DNA of 64,000 nt from Shewanella sp. SNU WT4 (GTDB lineage: Bacteria; Pseudomonadota; Gammaproteobacteria; Enterobacterales; Shewanellaceae): the NCBI RefSeq assembly GCF_006494715.1, contig NZ_CP041151.1, forward strand, positions 3,782,001 through 3,846,000. The letters run 5' to 3'. Below, in pieces: positions 45,980-55,624 of this stretch. A program made the position numbers and the translations under genes. The notes below the pieces were generated by a model. The model was not told where the DNA came from. It searched no databases and worked only from the letters and a program-made list of their open reading frames with translations. Positions within the stretch are counted from its first letter, which is position 1. Every line of letters starts with the position of its first letter.

Positions 45980-46005
45980 TTTACGGGAGCTTAAGCTCCC
46001 GTAAA
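45980..46005 (+). terminator. 26-bp perfect palindrome after dksA
   Basis: The palindrome TTTACGGGAGC-TTAA-GCTCCCGTAAA begins 12 bp after the dksA stop and ends 10 bp before the gluQ GTG. The T run is short (AATATT), so it is probably a partial terminator or an mRNA-stabilising hairpin; it also lies close to the gluQ ribosome-binding region. Confidence 0.65.
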
Positions 46006-46015
46006 ATATTGAACT

Positions 46016-46882
46016 GTGAAAAATATTCATTATCGTGGCCGTTTCGCGCCCTCTCCTTCTGGTGCCTTACATTTTGGTTCTTTAGTCGCTGCCCTAGGCA
46101 GTTATTTGCGTGCCCGTCATTTAGGTGGCCAATGGTTAGTGCGCATTGAAGATATTGACCCCCCGCGTGAAGTACCAGGCGCCGCTGATGACATACTGCG
46201 AACCTTAGAAGCCTTTGGCTTACATTGGGATGGCGCAGTGGTTTACCAAAGCCAATGTTTAGCTAACTATCAAGCCCAAATCGATACTTGGTTAGCACAA
46301 GGCCATGCCTATTACTGCCAATGCAGTCGCCAGCAAATTCGCACCATGGGCGGCATCTATGATGGCCGCTGCCAGAGTCAACATAAGCAGCATGGCGCTA
46401 TTCGATGGCACAATGACCAAGGTTGTCAGCAGTTTAATGACCAACTACAAGGCCATGTGGCTACCGACCATGCTTTTGCTCAAGAAGATTTTATTATTCG
46501 TCGCAGTGACGGCTTGTACGCCTATCAGTTAGCCGTAGTGATGGATGATATTACTGCAGGAATTACAGAAGTAGTGCGCGGCGCTGATTTACTTGAAGCC
46601 ACAGTGCGGCAAATCAGTTTATACCAAGCATTAGATGCCAAAGTGCCTGACTGGCTACATTTGCCCTTAGCTTGCCAGCAGCCTGGCAGTAAGCTTTCCA
46701 AGCAAAATCATGCTACGCCAGTGGATAAACAGCATCCCCATGCCGCATTCAGTGCAGCATTAGCGTTTTTAGGTCAAACTCCAGTGACAATGACTGGTAA
46801 TATAGGCGATATGCTAGCAGAAGCTGTGGCTCAATTTGATCTTGAGGCGATTCCTAAGCAAAAGGAAATTCTCCTGTGTTAG
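46016..46882 (+). CDS. gluQ: Glutamyl-Q tRNA(Asp) synthetase
   Basis: A 288-residue paralogue of GluRS lacking the anticodon domain; it glutamylates queuosine at position 34 of tRNA-Asp. The class I signature appears as RFAPSPSGALHFGS (HFGS at 19-22), a C4 zinc site starts at YCQCSRQQI and continues to YDGRC, and the KMSKS-like loop is KLSKQNHA (about 229). The start is GTG at 46016, giving MKNIHYRGRFAPSPSG as in other family members; the palindrome just upstream leaves only a weak Shine-Dalgarno. It lies between dksA and pcnB, as in E. coli (yadB). Confidence 0.95.
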   Translation: MKNIHYRGRFAPSPSGALHFGSLVAALGSYLRARHLGGQWLVRIEDIDPPREVPGAADDILRTLEAFGLHWDGAVVYQSQCLANYQAQIDTWLAQGHAYYCQCSRQQIRTMGGIYDGRCQSQHKQHGAIRWHNDQGCQQFNDQLQGHVATDHAFAQEDFIIRRSDGLYAYQLAVVMDDITAGITEVVRGADLLEATVRQISLYQALDAKVPDWLHLPLACQQPGSKLSKQNHATPVDKQHPHAAFSAALAFLGQTPVTMTGNIGDMLAEAVAQFDLEAIPKQKEILLC

Positions 46883-46971
46883 TCAGAGTGCGTGAATATA
46901 CTCAAATCTTGTCAGATGTTATATCATAGCGCCTGATCTTACCCTTTACCCAGACAGTGACGAGGTGTCCC

Positions 46972-48396
46972 ATTTTTCGCCGTATTAGTCAATTCTGTAA
47001 ACAGCTATTTGCGCCTTCCAAGGTGACAATGACAGAACCAGCCCAGCCGACTTCAGTGTTGGCATCAGCGCCTGCAGGCCTAAGCAAGCAAATCGTGTCT
47101 CGCGATGGCCATACTATTTCTCGCAAACAAATCAGTGAGAATGCTCTTAAGGTGTTGTATCGCTTAAATAGATCTGGCTATCAGGCCTATCTAGTTGGCG
47201 GCGGCGTGCGTGACATTCTGCTGGGATTAGCCCCTAAAGATTTTGACGTTGTGACCAATGCGACGCCTGAGGAAATCAAAAAACTCTTTCGTAATTGTCG
47301 TTTAGTTGGCCGCCGTTTTCGTCTGGCGCACATAGTCTTCGGTCGTGATGTGATTGAAGTGGCGACCTTTCGTGGTCACCATGAAGATGGCGATGACAAA
47401 ACCTCGAAAGCCAATGCTACTGGCCGACTGCTAAGAGATAACGTCTATGGCAATATCGATGAAGATGCTGAGCGCCGCGACTTTACTGTGAATGCCCTGT
47501 ATTACAATATCGCCGATTACTCTATCCATAGCTATGGTGGCGGTATTGACGATCTTGAACGCGGTCAGCTGAAACTGATTGGCGATCCGCAAAAGCGCTA
47601 CCGTGAAGATCCAGTGCGTATGCTAAGAGCCGTGCGTTTTGCCACTAAATTGTCTATGACTATCGACAAGCCTGCGGCCGACCCAATTCCTGAATTAGCG
47701 CATTTACTCGGCGATATTCCTGCCGCGCGCATGTATGAAGAAGTATTAAAACTCTTCTTCTCTGGCCAAGCGAAAGCCACTTATTTAATGATGCAAGAAT
47801 ACGGCTTATTCACGCCGTTATTCCCAGCCTTAGATAAGCTGCTGAAAGAATATCCGAAAGGCCCAGCCTGCAAGATGGTTGAGTTAGTGATGGCTAATAC
47901 CGATACTCGCATACAAGAAGAAAAGAGTGTGACTCCAGCCTTCTTCTATGCAGCCTTGCTTTGGTATCCATTAGCCCAGCGCGGTGATGATATTGCCTTA
48001 GAAAGTGGCTTGCCTAAGTACGATGCTTACTTTGCCGCCATGGGCGACATTATTGAAGATCAGTGCCGCACTATTAGCATTCCGCGTCGCTTTACTGCGC
48101 CAGCCAGAGACATTTGGCAAATGCAGTTACGCTTTGAGCGCAGCCTGAATACTCGCGCCTTTAAGCTGATGGAAAATCCAAAGTTCCGCGCAGCTTATGA
48201 CTTATTGTTACTGCGCGGCGCCGCCGAAGGCGGTCAAGTGGCTAAGACAGCCACTTGGTGGCAAGAATTTGTCGATAGCGATGAAGAGCAAAGATTACAA
48301 CTGGCTAAAGGCGGTAATCGCGAAGGTGGCAATACTCGTAGTCGCAATACTAAGCGTCGCAAAAAGCCAAGAAAACCTAAGGCCGATAGCGAGTGA
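46972..48396 (+). CDS. pcnB: Poly(A) polymerase I, with apparent ATT start codon
   Basis: A 474-residue enzyme that adds 3' poly(A) tails, promoting RNA decay. The nucleotidyltransferase core has LVGGGVRDILLG, DFDVVT (catalytic Asp pair), FRNCRLVGRRFRLAHI and an RRDFTVNALYYN block; the C-terminus is Lys/Arg-rich (RNTKRRKKPRKPK). No ATG precedes the homologous N-terminus: the frame reads ATT-TTT-CGC-CGT-ATT, which aligns with E. coli PcnB, whose start is a proven AUU. GAGGTG lies 4 nt upstream of this ATT. An in-frame GTG at 46957 lacks a Shine-Dalgarno, and the ATG at 47029 would lose conserved residues. folK overlaps the stop by 4 nt. Confidence 0.95.
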   Translation: MFRRISQFCKQLFAPSKVTMTEPAQPTSVLASAPAGLSKQIVSRDGHTISRKQISENALKVLYRLNRSGYQAYLVGGGVRDILLGLAPKDFDVVTNATPEEIKKLFRNCRLVGRRFRLAHIVFGRDVIEVATFRGHHEDGDDKTSKANATGRLLRDNVYGNIDEDAERRDFTVNALYYNIADYSIHSYGGGIDDLERGQLKLIGDPQKRYREDPVRMLRAVRFATKLSMTIDKPAADPIPELAHLLGDIPAARMYEEVLKLFFSGQAKATYLMMQEYGLFTPLFPALDKLLKEYPKGPACKMVELVMANTDTRIQEEKSVTPAFFYAALLWYPLAQRGDDIALESGLPKYDAYFAAMGDIIEDQCRTISIPRRFTAPARDIWQMQLRFERSLNTRAFKLMENPKFRAAYDLLLLRGAAEGGQVAKTATWWQEFVDSDEEQRLQLAKGGNREGGNTRSRNTKRRKKPRKPKADSE

Positions 48397-48872
48397 ATCG
48401 AGTCTATATCGCCCTAGGCGCTAATCTTGATGAGCCACAGCAACAATTAGCCGACGCGTGCTTAGCTTTACAGCAAATAGCCGCGCCGGACAGTTTTACG
48501 GTGGCAAGTCTGTATCGCTCTAAGCCGATGGGCGATGTAGTGCAGCCTGACTATATCAATACAGTCGCAAGCTTTGATACGAGTCTTGCGCCACTGGCCT
48601 TGCTTGATGCGCTGCAACACATTGAATTACAGCAAGGTCGTCAACGCTTAGAGCGTTGGGGGCCGCGCACCTTAGATTTAGATATCTTGCTCTATGGTCA
48701 ACTCACTATGGCCAGTGAGCGTCTTACCATACCCCATTACGGCATGCATCAGCGCAGCTTTGTGCTAGTCCCATTATTTGAATTAGCCCCTGAACTCATC
48801 TTGCCAAACGGCGTGAGCTTAGCCTCATTGCTCACCCCTCAATATCAATCAGAACTCGAAAAACTCGACTGA
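48393..48872 (+). CDS. folK: 2-amino-4-hydroxy-6-hydroxymethyldihydropteridine pyrophosphokinase
   Basis: A 159-residue folate-pathway kinase that pyrophosphorylates 6-hydroxymethyl-7,8-dihydropterin before DHPS. The N-terminal [11 protein letters not shown], the [14 protein letters not shown] loop, and [15 protein letters not shown] with its two catalytic/metal-binding Asp residues are characteristic. Its length matches E. coli FolK (159). The start is a GTG inside the 4-bp overlap GTGA with the pcnB stop, indicating translational coupling. panB follows after a short gap, so folate and pantothenate genes are co-transcribed, as is common in this order. Confidence 0.96.
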   Translation: MNRVYIALGANLDEPQQQLADACLALQQIAAPDSFTVASLYRSKPMGDVVQPDYINTVASFDTSLAPLALLDALQHIELQQGRQRLERWGPRTLDLDILLYGQLTMASERLTIPHYGMHQRSFVLVPLFELAPELILPNGVSLASLLTPQYQSELEKLD

Positions 48873-48946
48873 CTAAGATTGCCCTAGCGTTGGCAATCGC
48901 TTATAACAACCAAACTGAGTGTGCCAACATAGGGAAATCGACAACA

Positions 48947-49741
48947 ATGTCAAAAGTCACCACCTCCAGTCTGCAAAAATTTAAGCAAGAAGGCCGCAAA
49001 TTTACGGCCCTGACCGCCTATGATGCGAGCTTTGCCGCCGCCTTTGATGCCGAAGGCGTCGATGTATTATTGGTCGGTGATTCATTAGGTATGGTGCTGC
49101 AAGGACACAGCGACACTTTACCTGTGACAGTGGCTGATATTGCCTATCACACCCGCTGCGCCGCCCGCGGTGCCAAGCGTGCATTGCTAATAGCCGACAT
49201 GCCTTTCATGAGTTATGCCACAACCGAGCAAACCATGCACAATGCTGCCTTGCTGATGCAAGCGGGTGCCAACATGGTTAAGGTTGAAGGCGGCGAATGG
49301 TTATTGCCATCGGTAACCAGCCTCACTGAGCGCGGCATTCCTGTGTGTGGACATCTTGGCTTAACGCCGCAATCTGTGCATGTGTTTGGCGGCTTTAAAG
49401 TCCAAGGACGTGATGAGAATAATAGTCAGCGCATATTGCGTGAAGCCAAAGCGCTGCAAGCTGCTGGCGCGCAATTGTTAGTGCTCGAATGTATTCCCGC
49501 CAAACTTGCCAAGCAAATCACTGAAGCCCTTAGCATTCCAGTTATCGGCATAGGCGCAGGCAAAGACACTGACGGCCAAATCCTAGTGATGCATGATGTG
49601 TTAGGCATTTCTAGCGGTTATATTCCGCGTTTCTCTAAAAACTACTTACAACAAAGTGGCGATATTCGCGCTGCGGTTCGAAGCTATATTGACGAAGTAA
49701 CCGCTGGCACCTTTCCTAGTGAAGAGCATACCTTTAATTAA
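48947..49741 (+). CDS. panB: Ketopantoate hydroxymethyltransferase
   Basis: A 264-residue enzyme transferring a hydroxymethyl group from methylene-THF to alpha-ketoisovalerate in pantothenate synthesis; E. coli PanB is also 264. The ATG at 48947 ([13 protein letters not shown]) is chosen by homology; the longer reading from 48890 adds 19 poorly conserved residues. Motifs are [25 protein letters not shown] (Mg-binding Asp), KVEGGEW (about 112-118), [11 protein letters not shown] and IGIGAG. panC starts 9 bp after its stop. panD, which usually follows in E. coli, is not in the window. Confidence 0.97.
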   Translation: MSKVTTSSLQKFKQEGRKFTALTAYDASFAAAFDAEGVDVLLVGDSLGMVLQGHSDTLPVTVADIAYHTRCAARGAKRALLIADMPFMSYATTEQTMHNAALLMQAGANMVKVEGGEWLLPSVTSLTERGIPVCGHLGLTPQSVHVFGGFKVQGRDENNSQRILREAKALQAAGAQLLVLECIPAKLAKQITEALSIPVIGIGAGKDTDGQILVMHDVLGISSGYIPRFSKNYLQQSGDIRAAVRSYIDEVTAGTFPSEEHTFN

Positions 49742-49750
49742 GGCAGTACT

Positions 49751-50599
49751 ATGATTTGCTTAGACAATATCCAGCAGTTACGTCAACAAATCCGCACTTG
49801 GCGCCAGCAAGGTTTAACCATAGCTATGGTGCCGACTATGGGCAACTTACATCAAGGTCATTTACATTTAGTGACCTCAGCGCTTGCCCGCGCCGATAAA
49901 GTGGTAGTGTCGATTTTTGTTAATCCCATGCAATTTGGCGTTAACGAAGATTTAGATGCCTACCCACGAACCTTAAGCGCAGATACTCAAGCCTTAACGG
50001 CTGTTGGCGCCGATTTACTATTTACCCCACAAGTGTCAACCATGTACCCAAGGGGGTTAGCAGCGCAAACTGTGGTTGATGTGCCAGGCATTAGTGAAGC
50101 TTGGTGCGGCGCCAGTCGCCCAGGGCATTTTCGCGGCGTTGCGACTGTGGTTGCTAAGCTATTTAACTTAGTGCAGCCCGATATAGCCTTATTTGGCAAT
50201 AAGGACTATCAGCAATTACAAGTCATTAAGACCATGGTGGCCGACCTATGCTTACCCATTGAAATTGTTGGCATTAACACTCAAAGAGCAGAGTCTGGCT
50301 TAGCATTAAGCTCGCGTAATGGCTATTTGACCGCCGAGCAAATGCAACTAGCTCCACAATTAAAGCAAGGGCTAGATAAGCTAGAACAGGCGGTTATTCA
50401 AGGGCTGGATATAGATAACGCCATTGCCAACACTTTGCAGCAATGGCAAGCATTGGGCTTTAAGCCCGATTATTTGGCCGTGTGTAATGCTAGCAATTTA
50501 CGCCCAGCAGAGCCTACTGATAAACACTTAGTGATTTTAGCCGCCGCTTACTTAGGTAAGACTCGGCTTATTGATAATCTCGAGTTTACTCGCGACTAA
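49751..50599 (+). CDS. panC: Pantothenate synthetase
   Basis: A 282-residue enzyme that joins pantoate and beta-alanine using ATP. The HIGH-like motif is HQGH (34-37, within MGNLHQGHL), [11 protein letters not shown] follows at about 55-65, the pantoate site has [12 protein letters not shown], and the KMSKS-equivalent loop is [10 protein letters not shown] (about 186-195). Length and motifs match E. coli PanC (283). The gene is coupled to panB with a 9-bp gap. An imperfect inverted repeat around 50622-50666 may be its terminator but is not convincing. Confidence 0.97.
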   Translation: MICLDNIQQLRQQIRTWRQQGLTIAMVPTMGNLHQGHLHLVTSALARADKVVVSIFVNPMQFGVNEDLDAYPRTLSADTQALTAVGADLLFTPQVSTMYPRGLAAQTVVDVPGISEAWCGASRPGHFRGVATVVAKLFNLVQPDIALFGNKDYQQLQVIKTMVADLCLPIEIVGINTQRAESGLALSSRNGYLTAEQMQLAPQLKQGLDKLEQAVIQGLDIDNAIANTLQQWQALGFKPDYLAVCNASNLRPAEPTDKHLVILAAAYLGKTRLIDNLEFTRD

Positions 50600-50802
50600 A
50601 TCGAAACTAATTCAAGCCCAGCTCAAGCCTTTGGCTATGTATTCAAACACATATTTAGCCATGAGGCTTAGCCCTTACTAGGTTAAAAAGCTGGTATTAC
50701 TCAATATCATCACGCATAATGTTAATCGACAGTTAAATGTTGTGATAAGCGCTCTAGTTTGACGCCTGTAATATCAGTAGCTAAAAAAGGATTTTAAGCA
50801 AA

Positions 50803-51309
50803 ATGATCGCTCCCAGACTGAGCTTATTGACTATTGTTGCTATTGGACTAATAAGTTCATCTAGTCACGGAGCGATTTATAAATGCATTAAAGAAGGCAA
50901 AGTCATCTTTTCGCAAACCACCTGCCCGAATGATTTCCGTCAGCACGAAATTGAATTCCAACTCGGTTTTACCAAAGTCACAGACAGCGACAAACTTAAG
51001 CAACCTAAAGATCCTCTGCTGGTGCTGCTTAATCAACAAACCTTATCGAAAGATAAATTACTGCAATTAGTCGATGATGAAGTATTTAGGCTTAAACAAG
51101 AAATTGCCTATTACAAAATTCTTAAACGCAGTGAACTCCAAAAACTCGAACGGCACCGCTTTTGGCAGAAACAAGAAAAGACCCACCCGGAATACGTGAA
51201 GGCTCAAGCTCAGTTAGAAAATCATTTCAATGAATTAACGACTGAAAACCAAACTGCCATAGAACAATTGTTAGAGCATAAAAACTCTATTGTTGAAAAT
51301 CCTAACTAA
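50803..51309 (+). CDS. Exported DUF4124-like protein
   Basis: A 168-residue protein with a signal peptide (about 1-23, ending HGA). A short DUF4124-like motif follows directly: [15 protein letters not shown] (about 24-42), with two Cys that could form a disulfide. The rest is charged and helical ([28 protein letters not shown]), suggesting a coiled-coil periplasmic protein. Its 3' end is about 90 bp before the chemoreceptor start. The function is unknown. It and the chemoreceptor occupy the place where panD lies in E. coli. Confidence 0.75.
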   Translation: MIAPRLSLLTIVAIGLISSSSHGAIYKCIKEGKVIFSQTTCPNDFRQHEIEFQLGFTKVTDSDKLKQPKDPLLVLLNQQTLSKDKLLQLVDDEVFRLKQEIAYYKILKRSELQKLERHRFWQKQEKTHPEYVKAQAQLENHFNELTTENQTAIEQLLEHKNSIVENPN

Positions 51310-51361
51310 GGATAATCCTCTCTTTTTCATACACCTTAAATTGATATTTAATTTTCATGAC

Positions 51362-51367
51362 TATACT
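51362..51367 (+). promoter_or_regulatory. Possible -10 element of the chemoreceptor gene
   Basis: TATACT, with TTGATA 15 bp upstream (51341-51346), precedes the ATG at 51401. The spacer is short. No sigma-28 consensus was seen. Confidence 0.3.
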
Positions 51368-51400
51368 GAACTTAGGAACAATAGTGTTACAGGGATAGTT

Positions 51401-53716
51401 ATGACAATCGCAAATCGAATCATTTTGGCTTGTATGTTGATGTGTAGCTTAGGTATTTTTGCTGCTGGCGGCATTATTAGTTGGCGCACTTATGTTCAGT
51501 CAGAAGATGCCATCACCAACCGCGCCAGTGAGCAACTGCTCTCCATCCGTGAAATCAAAAAAGAAGAAATCGAAGCTTACTTCGCAACTATTGCGAGCCA
51601 AGTGACGACTATGGCGTCATCACCCATGATCCAAGAAGCCATGAAGGGCTTTACCCAAAGTTTCGCCGACTTTGGTCAACAGGCCTATGGCAACTACGAT
51701 AATCAAGTCTCAAGCCTAACTGCTTATTACAATAACGACTTTAGCCAGCAATATCGCAAGCTCAATCAGGATCATGACAGCAATGCCAGCGCTAAGCTCA
51801 CGCAATTGTCAGACAATGCCAAGCTAGTTCAAACCGCTTATATCGCTAGTAACACTAACCCCTTAGGCGAAAAAAATAAGCTTAATGCGACCAATGACGA
51901 TACTGACTACACTAAGTTCCACACTAAATATCATCCCAATATCAATGAGTTTTTACAGGCCTTTGGTTACTACGACGTCTTCTTAGTCGATCGTGAAGGT
52001 AATGTGGTCTACTCAGTGTTTAAAGAATTAGATTTTGCCACTAACTTAGTCTCAGGCCCCTATGCCGACTCCGGTTTAGGCAAGGTTTTTAAGCGAGCCT
52101 TAGCCGAGCCAGGCAAAGTGGTATTAGAAGATTTTGCTAAATACTACCCTTCCTATGAAAATGCTGCCTCATTTATCGCTACCGAAATCCACGATGCTTC
52201 CGGCGCCATTGGCGTGCTTATCTTCCAAATGCCAGTGGATTACATCAATGGCATCATGACCTTCCGCCAACACTGGAAAAATTCCGGCTTAGGTGACAGC
52301 GGTCAGGTCTACTTAGTCGGGGCTGATGGTTTATTGCGCAGCCAAAACCGCTTCTTACTGGAAAATAAAGACAGTTATTTACAGGCCATGCGTCAAAGTA
52401 ATGCATCCGCAGATACTATCGCTAACCTGTCAGCTAAAAATACGGCTATCGGTATTCAAGCGGTAGATACGCCAAGCGCGCGCCGCGCCCTTAACGGTGA
52501 AAATGGCGTAGAAATCATCAAAGATTTTCGCAATAACAATGTTATTTCTGCGTTTGGCACTATGCATGTGCTCGGCCTTGAGTGGGCCATATTAAGTGAA
52601 ATCGATGAAGCTGAAGCCGTTCAAGACTTACAACAATTAAAAACCTCTACCTACCAGACACTCGCCTTAGTGTGCTTGGTATTACTGCTAGTCGCCTTAG
52701 TCGTCGGCACCATCATTGGCCGTAGCATTGCGGGGCCGATAGTGGCAACTATCGATAAAATTAGTCTTATCAGCGCCAATAAAGATCTTTCCACTCGCTT
52801 AGATACCAATACTGGTGGTGAGCTAGGTAAATTAAGTCATGGCTTGAATCAGTTTTTCTCGGAAATTCAATCGTTACTTGGACAATCAGACAACACATCA
52901 AAAAACATCTTTAAGCACAGCTCGCTTATCGTTCAAGACATGAAAACTGCGCGTTCCACCACAGAGCAGCAATCAGCCATAGCGAGCACTGTTGTTCACT
53001 CCATAGATAAGCTGACTACATCGGTAGAAAGCGTGGCCATGTCTGCCGAGCAAGCGGCGACAGACGTAAATATTGCTAATAACAAGTGCAAGCAAACGGC
53101 TGTGGTGGCGCAAGACCTAGGCGATGAGATGGATAGCTTAACGAGTCGCATGAGTCAGGTGACGCTATCGATTAACAATCTCGAGCAAGAGAGTTTATCT
53201 ATCGCCTCAGTGCTTGATGTCATTCAAAGCATTGCTGAGCAAACTAATTTACTCGCCTTAAACGCCGCCATTGAAGCCGCAAGAGCCGGTGAGCAAGGAC
53301 GCGGCTTTGCTGTGGTTGCTGATGAAGTGCGTACCTTAGCTAGCCGCACTCAAAGCTCGACCGAAGAAATCCGCAAGAAAATTGAGCGCCTACAAAATGA
53401 AACGCAAAATGTAGTACAGCAAGTGGGTACAGTTAGCACTATGGCGGCTAAGGGTAAAACGGCTTGTGTCACCAATGGTGAAATGCTTAGTGATATTGTC
53501 AGCATGATAGAAAAGCTTAACGCCATGAATTTACAAATTGCTGGCTCGGCCAAGCAACAAGCACTGCAGACCAAGGAGATAGGCTTAAGTTGCCACAACA
53601 TTTCGCTGTCGGCCAATGATATTGCTAATAAAACTAAGACCTCAGAGGGCTTGTCATCAGCCCTAGAAGTTGAAGCTAACTTATTGATGAAGCAGTTATC
53701 TAACTTTAGGTTTTAA
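51401..53716 (+). CDS. Methyl-accepting chemotaxis protein
   Basis: A 771-residue transmembrane chemoreceptor. The ATG at 51401 ([11 protein letters not shown]) has AGGGA just upstream; a longer reading from 51290 overlaps the previous gene and is rejected. TM1 is about 7-28. A large periplasmic sensor (about 30-415) of Cache-like type follows, containing [16 protein letters not shown] and [17 protein letters not shown]2 is about 417-440, then HAMP and the signalling domain with the hairpin tip [24 protein letters not shown] kept only in part here ([16 protein letters not shown]). There is no C-terminal CheR-tethering pentapeptide (it ends LSNFRF). Ligand unknown. Confidence 0.93.
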   Translation: MTIANRIILACMLMCSLGIFAAGGIISWRTYVQSEDAITNRASEQLLSIREIKKEEIEAYFATIASQVTTMASSPMIQEAMKGFTQSFADFGQQAYGNYDNQVSSLTAYYNNDFSQQYRKLNQDHDSNASAKLTQLSDNAKLVQTAYIASNTNPLGEKNKLNATNDDTDYTKFHTKYHPNINEFLQAFGYYDVFLVDREGNVVYSVFKELDFATNLVSGPYADSGLGKVFKRALAEPGKVVLEDFAKYYPSYENAASFIATEIHDASGAIGVLIFQMPVDYINGIMTFRQHWKNSGLGDSGQVYLVGADGLLRSQNRFLLENKDSYLQAMRQSNASADTIANLSAKNTAIGIQAVDTPSARRALNGENGVEIIKDFRNNNVISAFGTMHVLGLEWAILSEIDEAEAVQDLQQLKTSTYQTLALVCLVLLLVALVVGTIIGRSIAGPIVATIDKISLISANKDLSTRLDTNTGGELGKLSHGLNQFFSEIQSLLGQSDNTSKNIFKHSSLIVQDMKTARSTTEQQSAIASTVVHSIDKLTTSVESVAMSAEQAATDVNIANNKCKQTAVVAQDLGDEMDSLTSRMSQVTLSINNLEQESLSIASVLDVIQSIAEQTNLLALNAAIEAARAGEQGRGFAVVADEVRTLASRTQSSTEEIRKKIERLQNETQNVVQQVGTVSTMAAKGKTACVTNGEMLSDIVSMIEKLNAMNLQIAGSAKQQALQTKEIGLSCHNISLSANDIANKTKTSEGLSSALEVEANLLMKQLSNFRF

Positions 53717-53774
53717 CTAGTTAATTTATCACGCCAAGTCACGCCGCAAGGTCACAACCTTTAAGCAGATAAAC

Positions 53775-53802
53775 ACAAGGGGAGCCAATGCTCCCCTTGT
53801 TT
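53775..53802. terminator. Bidirectional terminator after the chemoreceptor gene
   Basis: A perfect 11-bp stem ACAAGGGGAGC / GCTCCCCTTGT with loop CAAT in the gap convergent with yadH. Confidence 0.85.
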
Positions 53803-53850
53803 ATTACTCTGTTTAGCCGATGTTAACCGCTAAATCTTTGGCGCTAGCAC

Positions 53851-54621
53851 TTAGCTTCTAAGGCCAATGCCGCGAGACACTAGATAATAAGCCAGCCACC
53901 AAAACACCACGCAAAAGCTCACCATAATCGCCACAGATAAAGGCACGCTAATATCGGCAATGCCTAAAAAGCCATAACGAAATACGTTAATCATATAAAC
54001 CACAGGGTTTAGCGTCGATACGCCGCGCCAAAACTCAGGCAGCAGTGATAAGGAATAAAATACGCCGCCAAGGTAAGTTAATGGCGTTAACACGAAGGTA
54101 GGTATGATACTGATGTCATCAAAACTCTTAGCAAAGACCGCATTAATGAGGCCGGCTAACGAAAACATAATCGAGGTGAGTAACACGGTCAGCACTACTA
54201 AACCCCAATGTTCTACGTGCAAGTCCACAAATAAACTCGCCACTAAGGTGACTATCAAGCCCACACATAGGCCGCGGGCAACACCGCCGCCAACATAACC
54301 CGCAATCATCACATAATGCGGCACAGGCGCCACCATAAGTTCTTCAAGGTTACGTTGAAATTTTGCGCTATAAAATGACGAGGCCACGTTGGAGTAAGAG
54401 TTAGTGATCACCGACATCATGATAAGACCCGGCGCAATAAACGACATATAAGATACGCCGCCCATTTCACCGATGCGACTGCCCACTAAATTACCAAAAA
54501 TCAGGAAGTATAAGGTCATAGTAATCGCTGGCGGCACTAAGGTTTGCACCCAAATACGGGTAAAGCGATTAATCTCTTTTACCAAAATACTTTTAAATGC
54601 CACTAAATATAAGTGGTTCAT
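53851..54621 (-). CDS. yadH: ABC-2 type transporter permease YadH
   Basis: A 256-residue inner-membrane permease, the same length as E. coli YadH, with six hydrophobic segments (about 24-45, 60-82, 106-132, 139-165, 172-192 and 226-248). ABC-2 family traits include an N-terminal amphipathic stretch (KEINRFTRIWVQTLVPP) and FIAPGLIMMSVI. Its ATG overlaps the yadG stop (ATGA), so the two subunits are co-translated. The substrate is unknown in E. coli too. In the E. coli map it lies near panD; here the chemoreceptor gene is its convergent neighbour. Confidence 0.92.
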   Translation of the reverse strand: MNHLYLVAFKSILVKEINRFTRIWVQTLVPPAITMTLYFLIFGNLVGSRIGEMGGVSYMSFIAPGLIMMSVITNSYSNVASSFYSAKFQRNLEELMVAPVPHYVMIAGYVGGGVARGLCVGLIVTLVASLFVDLHVEHWGLVVLTVLLTSIMFSLAGLINAVFAKSFDDISIIPTFVLTPLTYLGGVFYSLSLLPEFWRGVSTLNPVVYMINVFRYGFLGIADISVPLSVAIMVSFCVVFWWLAYYLVSRGIGLRS

Positions 54622-55553
54622 GAGGCACTCTCCTGTTCGCCTTGCTGCACTAAACGGACAAATAACTCTTCGAGACGATTGGACTTATTACGCATGGAGG
54701 CAATGGATATGCTCTGCTCTGTTAAGGCGTGAAATAATTGATTAAGACTGTGATGCTTTTCAATATCCACTTCGACAGTATGCTTATCAACTAAGCGGCA
54801 CTCCATACCATCAAGCACAGGCGCGCTTTCAAGCCCTTGTGGACAATCTAAAATAAAGGTTTCTTTGGTGAGCTGGCTTAATAGCTTCTTCATGCTAGTG
54901 CATTCAACTAAGCGACCTTTGTCGATAATGCCTATGTGGCGACACAGCATTTCAGCTTCTTCAAGATAATGAGTCGTCAAGATAATAGTGACGCCTTGCT
55001 GATTAAGGTTGCGTAGAAAGTCCCACATAGAGCGGCGCAGCTCAATATCAACCCCAGCCGTAGGCTCATCGAGGATTAATAACTTAGGCTCATGCATTAA
55101 GGCGCGGGCAATCATTAAACGGCGTTTCATACCGCCCGATAATTCCCGTGACTGACTATCGCGTTTTTCCCATAAATCGAGCTGACTTAAATAAGTCTTA
55201 GCGCGCTCCATGGCGATAGAACGCGGCACACCATAATAACCGGCTTGATTGACAACCACTTGCAGTACAGTTTCAAACTGGTTGAAATTGAACTCTTGCG
55301 GAACTAAACCGATGCATAACTTGGCTTGCTCTAACTCAGTATCTAAGTCATGGCCAAAAACTTTAACCGCGCCAGCACTCTTTTGAACCAATGAGCTAAT
55401 AATGCCTATGGTGGTCGACTTGCCAGCACCATTAGGACCTAATAATGCAAAAAAGTCGCCTTGTGGCACGCTTAAGCTAATGCCTTTGACGGCATGCACA
55501 CCCGTTTTATAGGTTTTTTGTAATCCGGTTATTTCAAGCGCGGCCTGAGTCAT
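54618..55553 (-). CDS. yadG: ABC transporter ATP-binding protein YadG
   Basis: A 311-residue ATPase partner of YadH, similar in length to E. coli YadG (308) and highly alike. Walker A is GPNGAGKST (about 39-47), the Q-loop is in LVPQEFNFN, the ABC signature is LSGGMKRR, Walker B is LLILDEPTAGVD and the switch His follows in LTTHYLEEAEM. A C-terminal domain of about 70 residues follows, as in drug- or polysaccharide-exporting ABC-2 systems. A terminator of hpt lies just upstream, so yadGH is transcribed separately. Confidence 0.95.
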   Translation of the reverse strand: MTQAALEITGLQKTYKTGVHAVKGISLSVPQGDFFALLGPNGAGKSTTIGIISSLVQKSAGAVKVFGHDLDTELEQAKLCIGLVPQEFNFNQFETVLQVVVNQAGYYGVPRSIAMERAKTYLSQLDLWEKRDSQSRELSGGMKRRLMIARALMHEPKLLILDEPTAGVDIELRRSMWDFLRNLNQQGVTIILTTHYLEEAEMLCRHIGIIDKGRLVECTSMKKLLSQLTKETFILDCPQGLESAPVLDGMECRLVDKHTVEVDIEKHHSLNQLFHALTEQSISIASMRNKSNRLEELFVRLVQQGEQESAS

Positions 55554-55588
55554 GAAGTTATCCTAACAAAAGTCAAAATGAAGCCTAG

Positions 55589-55619
55589 ATAAAAAAACTC
55601 CCGCAGCAGCGGGAGTCTT
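55589..55619 (-). terminator. Rho-independent terminator of hpt
   Basis: The minus strand has ACTCCCGC-TGCT-GCGGGAGT followed by seven T, starting 6 bp after the hpt stop. Confidence 0.93.
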
Positions 55620-55624
55620 TAGGT

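Noticed and set aside
50622..50666. panC terminator
   Set aside because: The inverted repeat is interrupted and has no T run, so I did not list it as a feature.
51290..51400. N-terminal extension of the chemoreceptor overlapping the DUF4124-like gene
   Set aside because: The ATG at 51401 has AGGGA at good spacing and starts the membrane anchor directly; the extension is unlike receptor N-termini.
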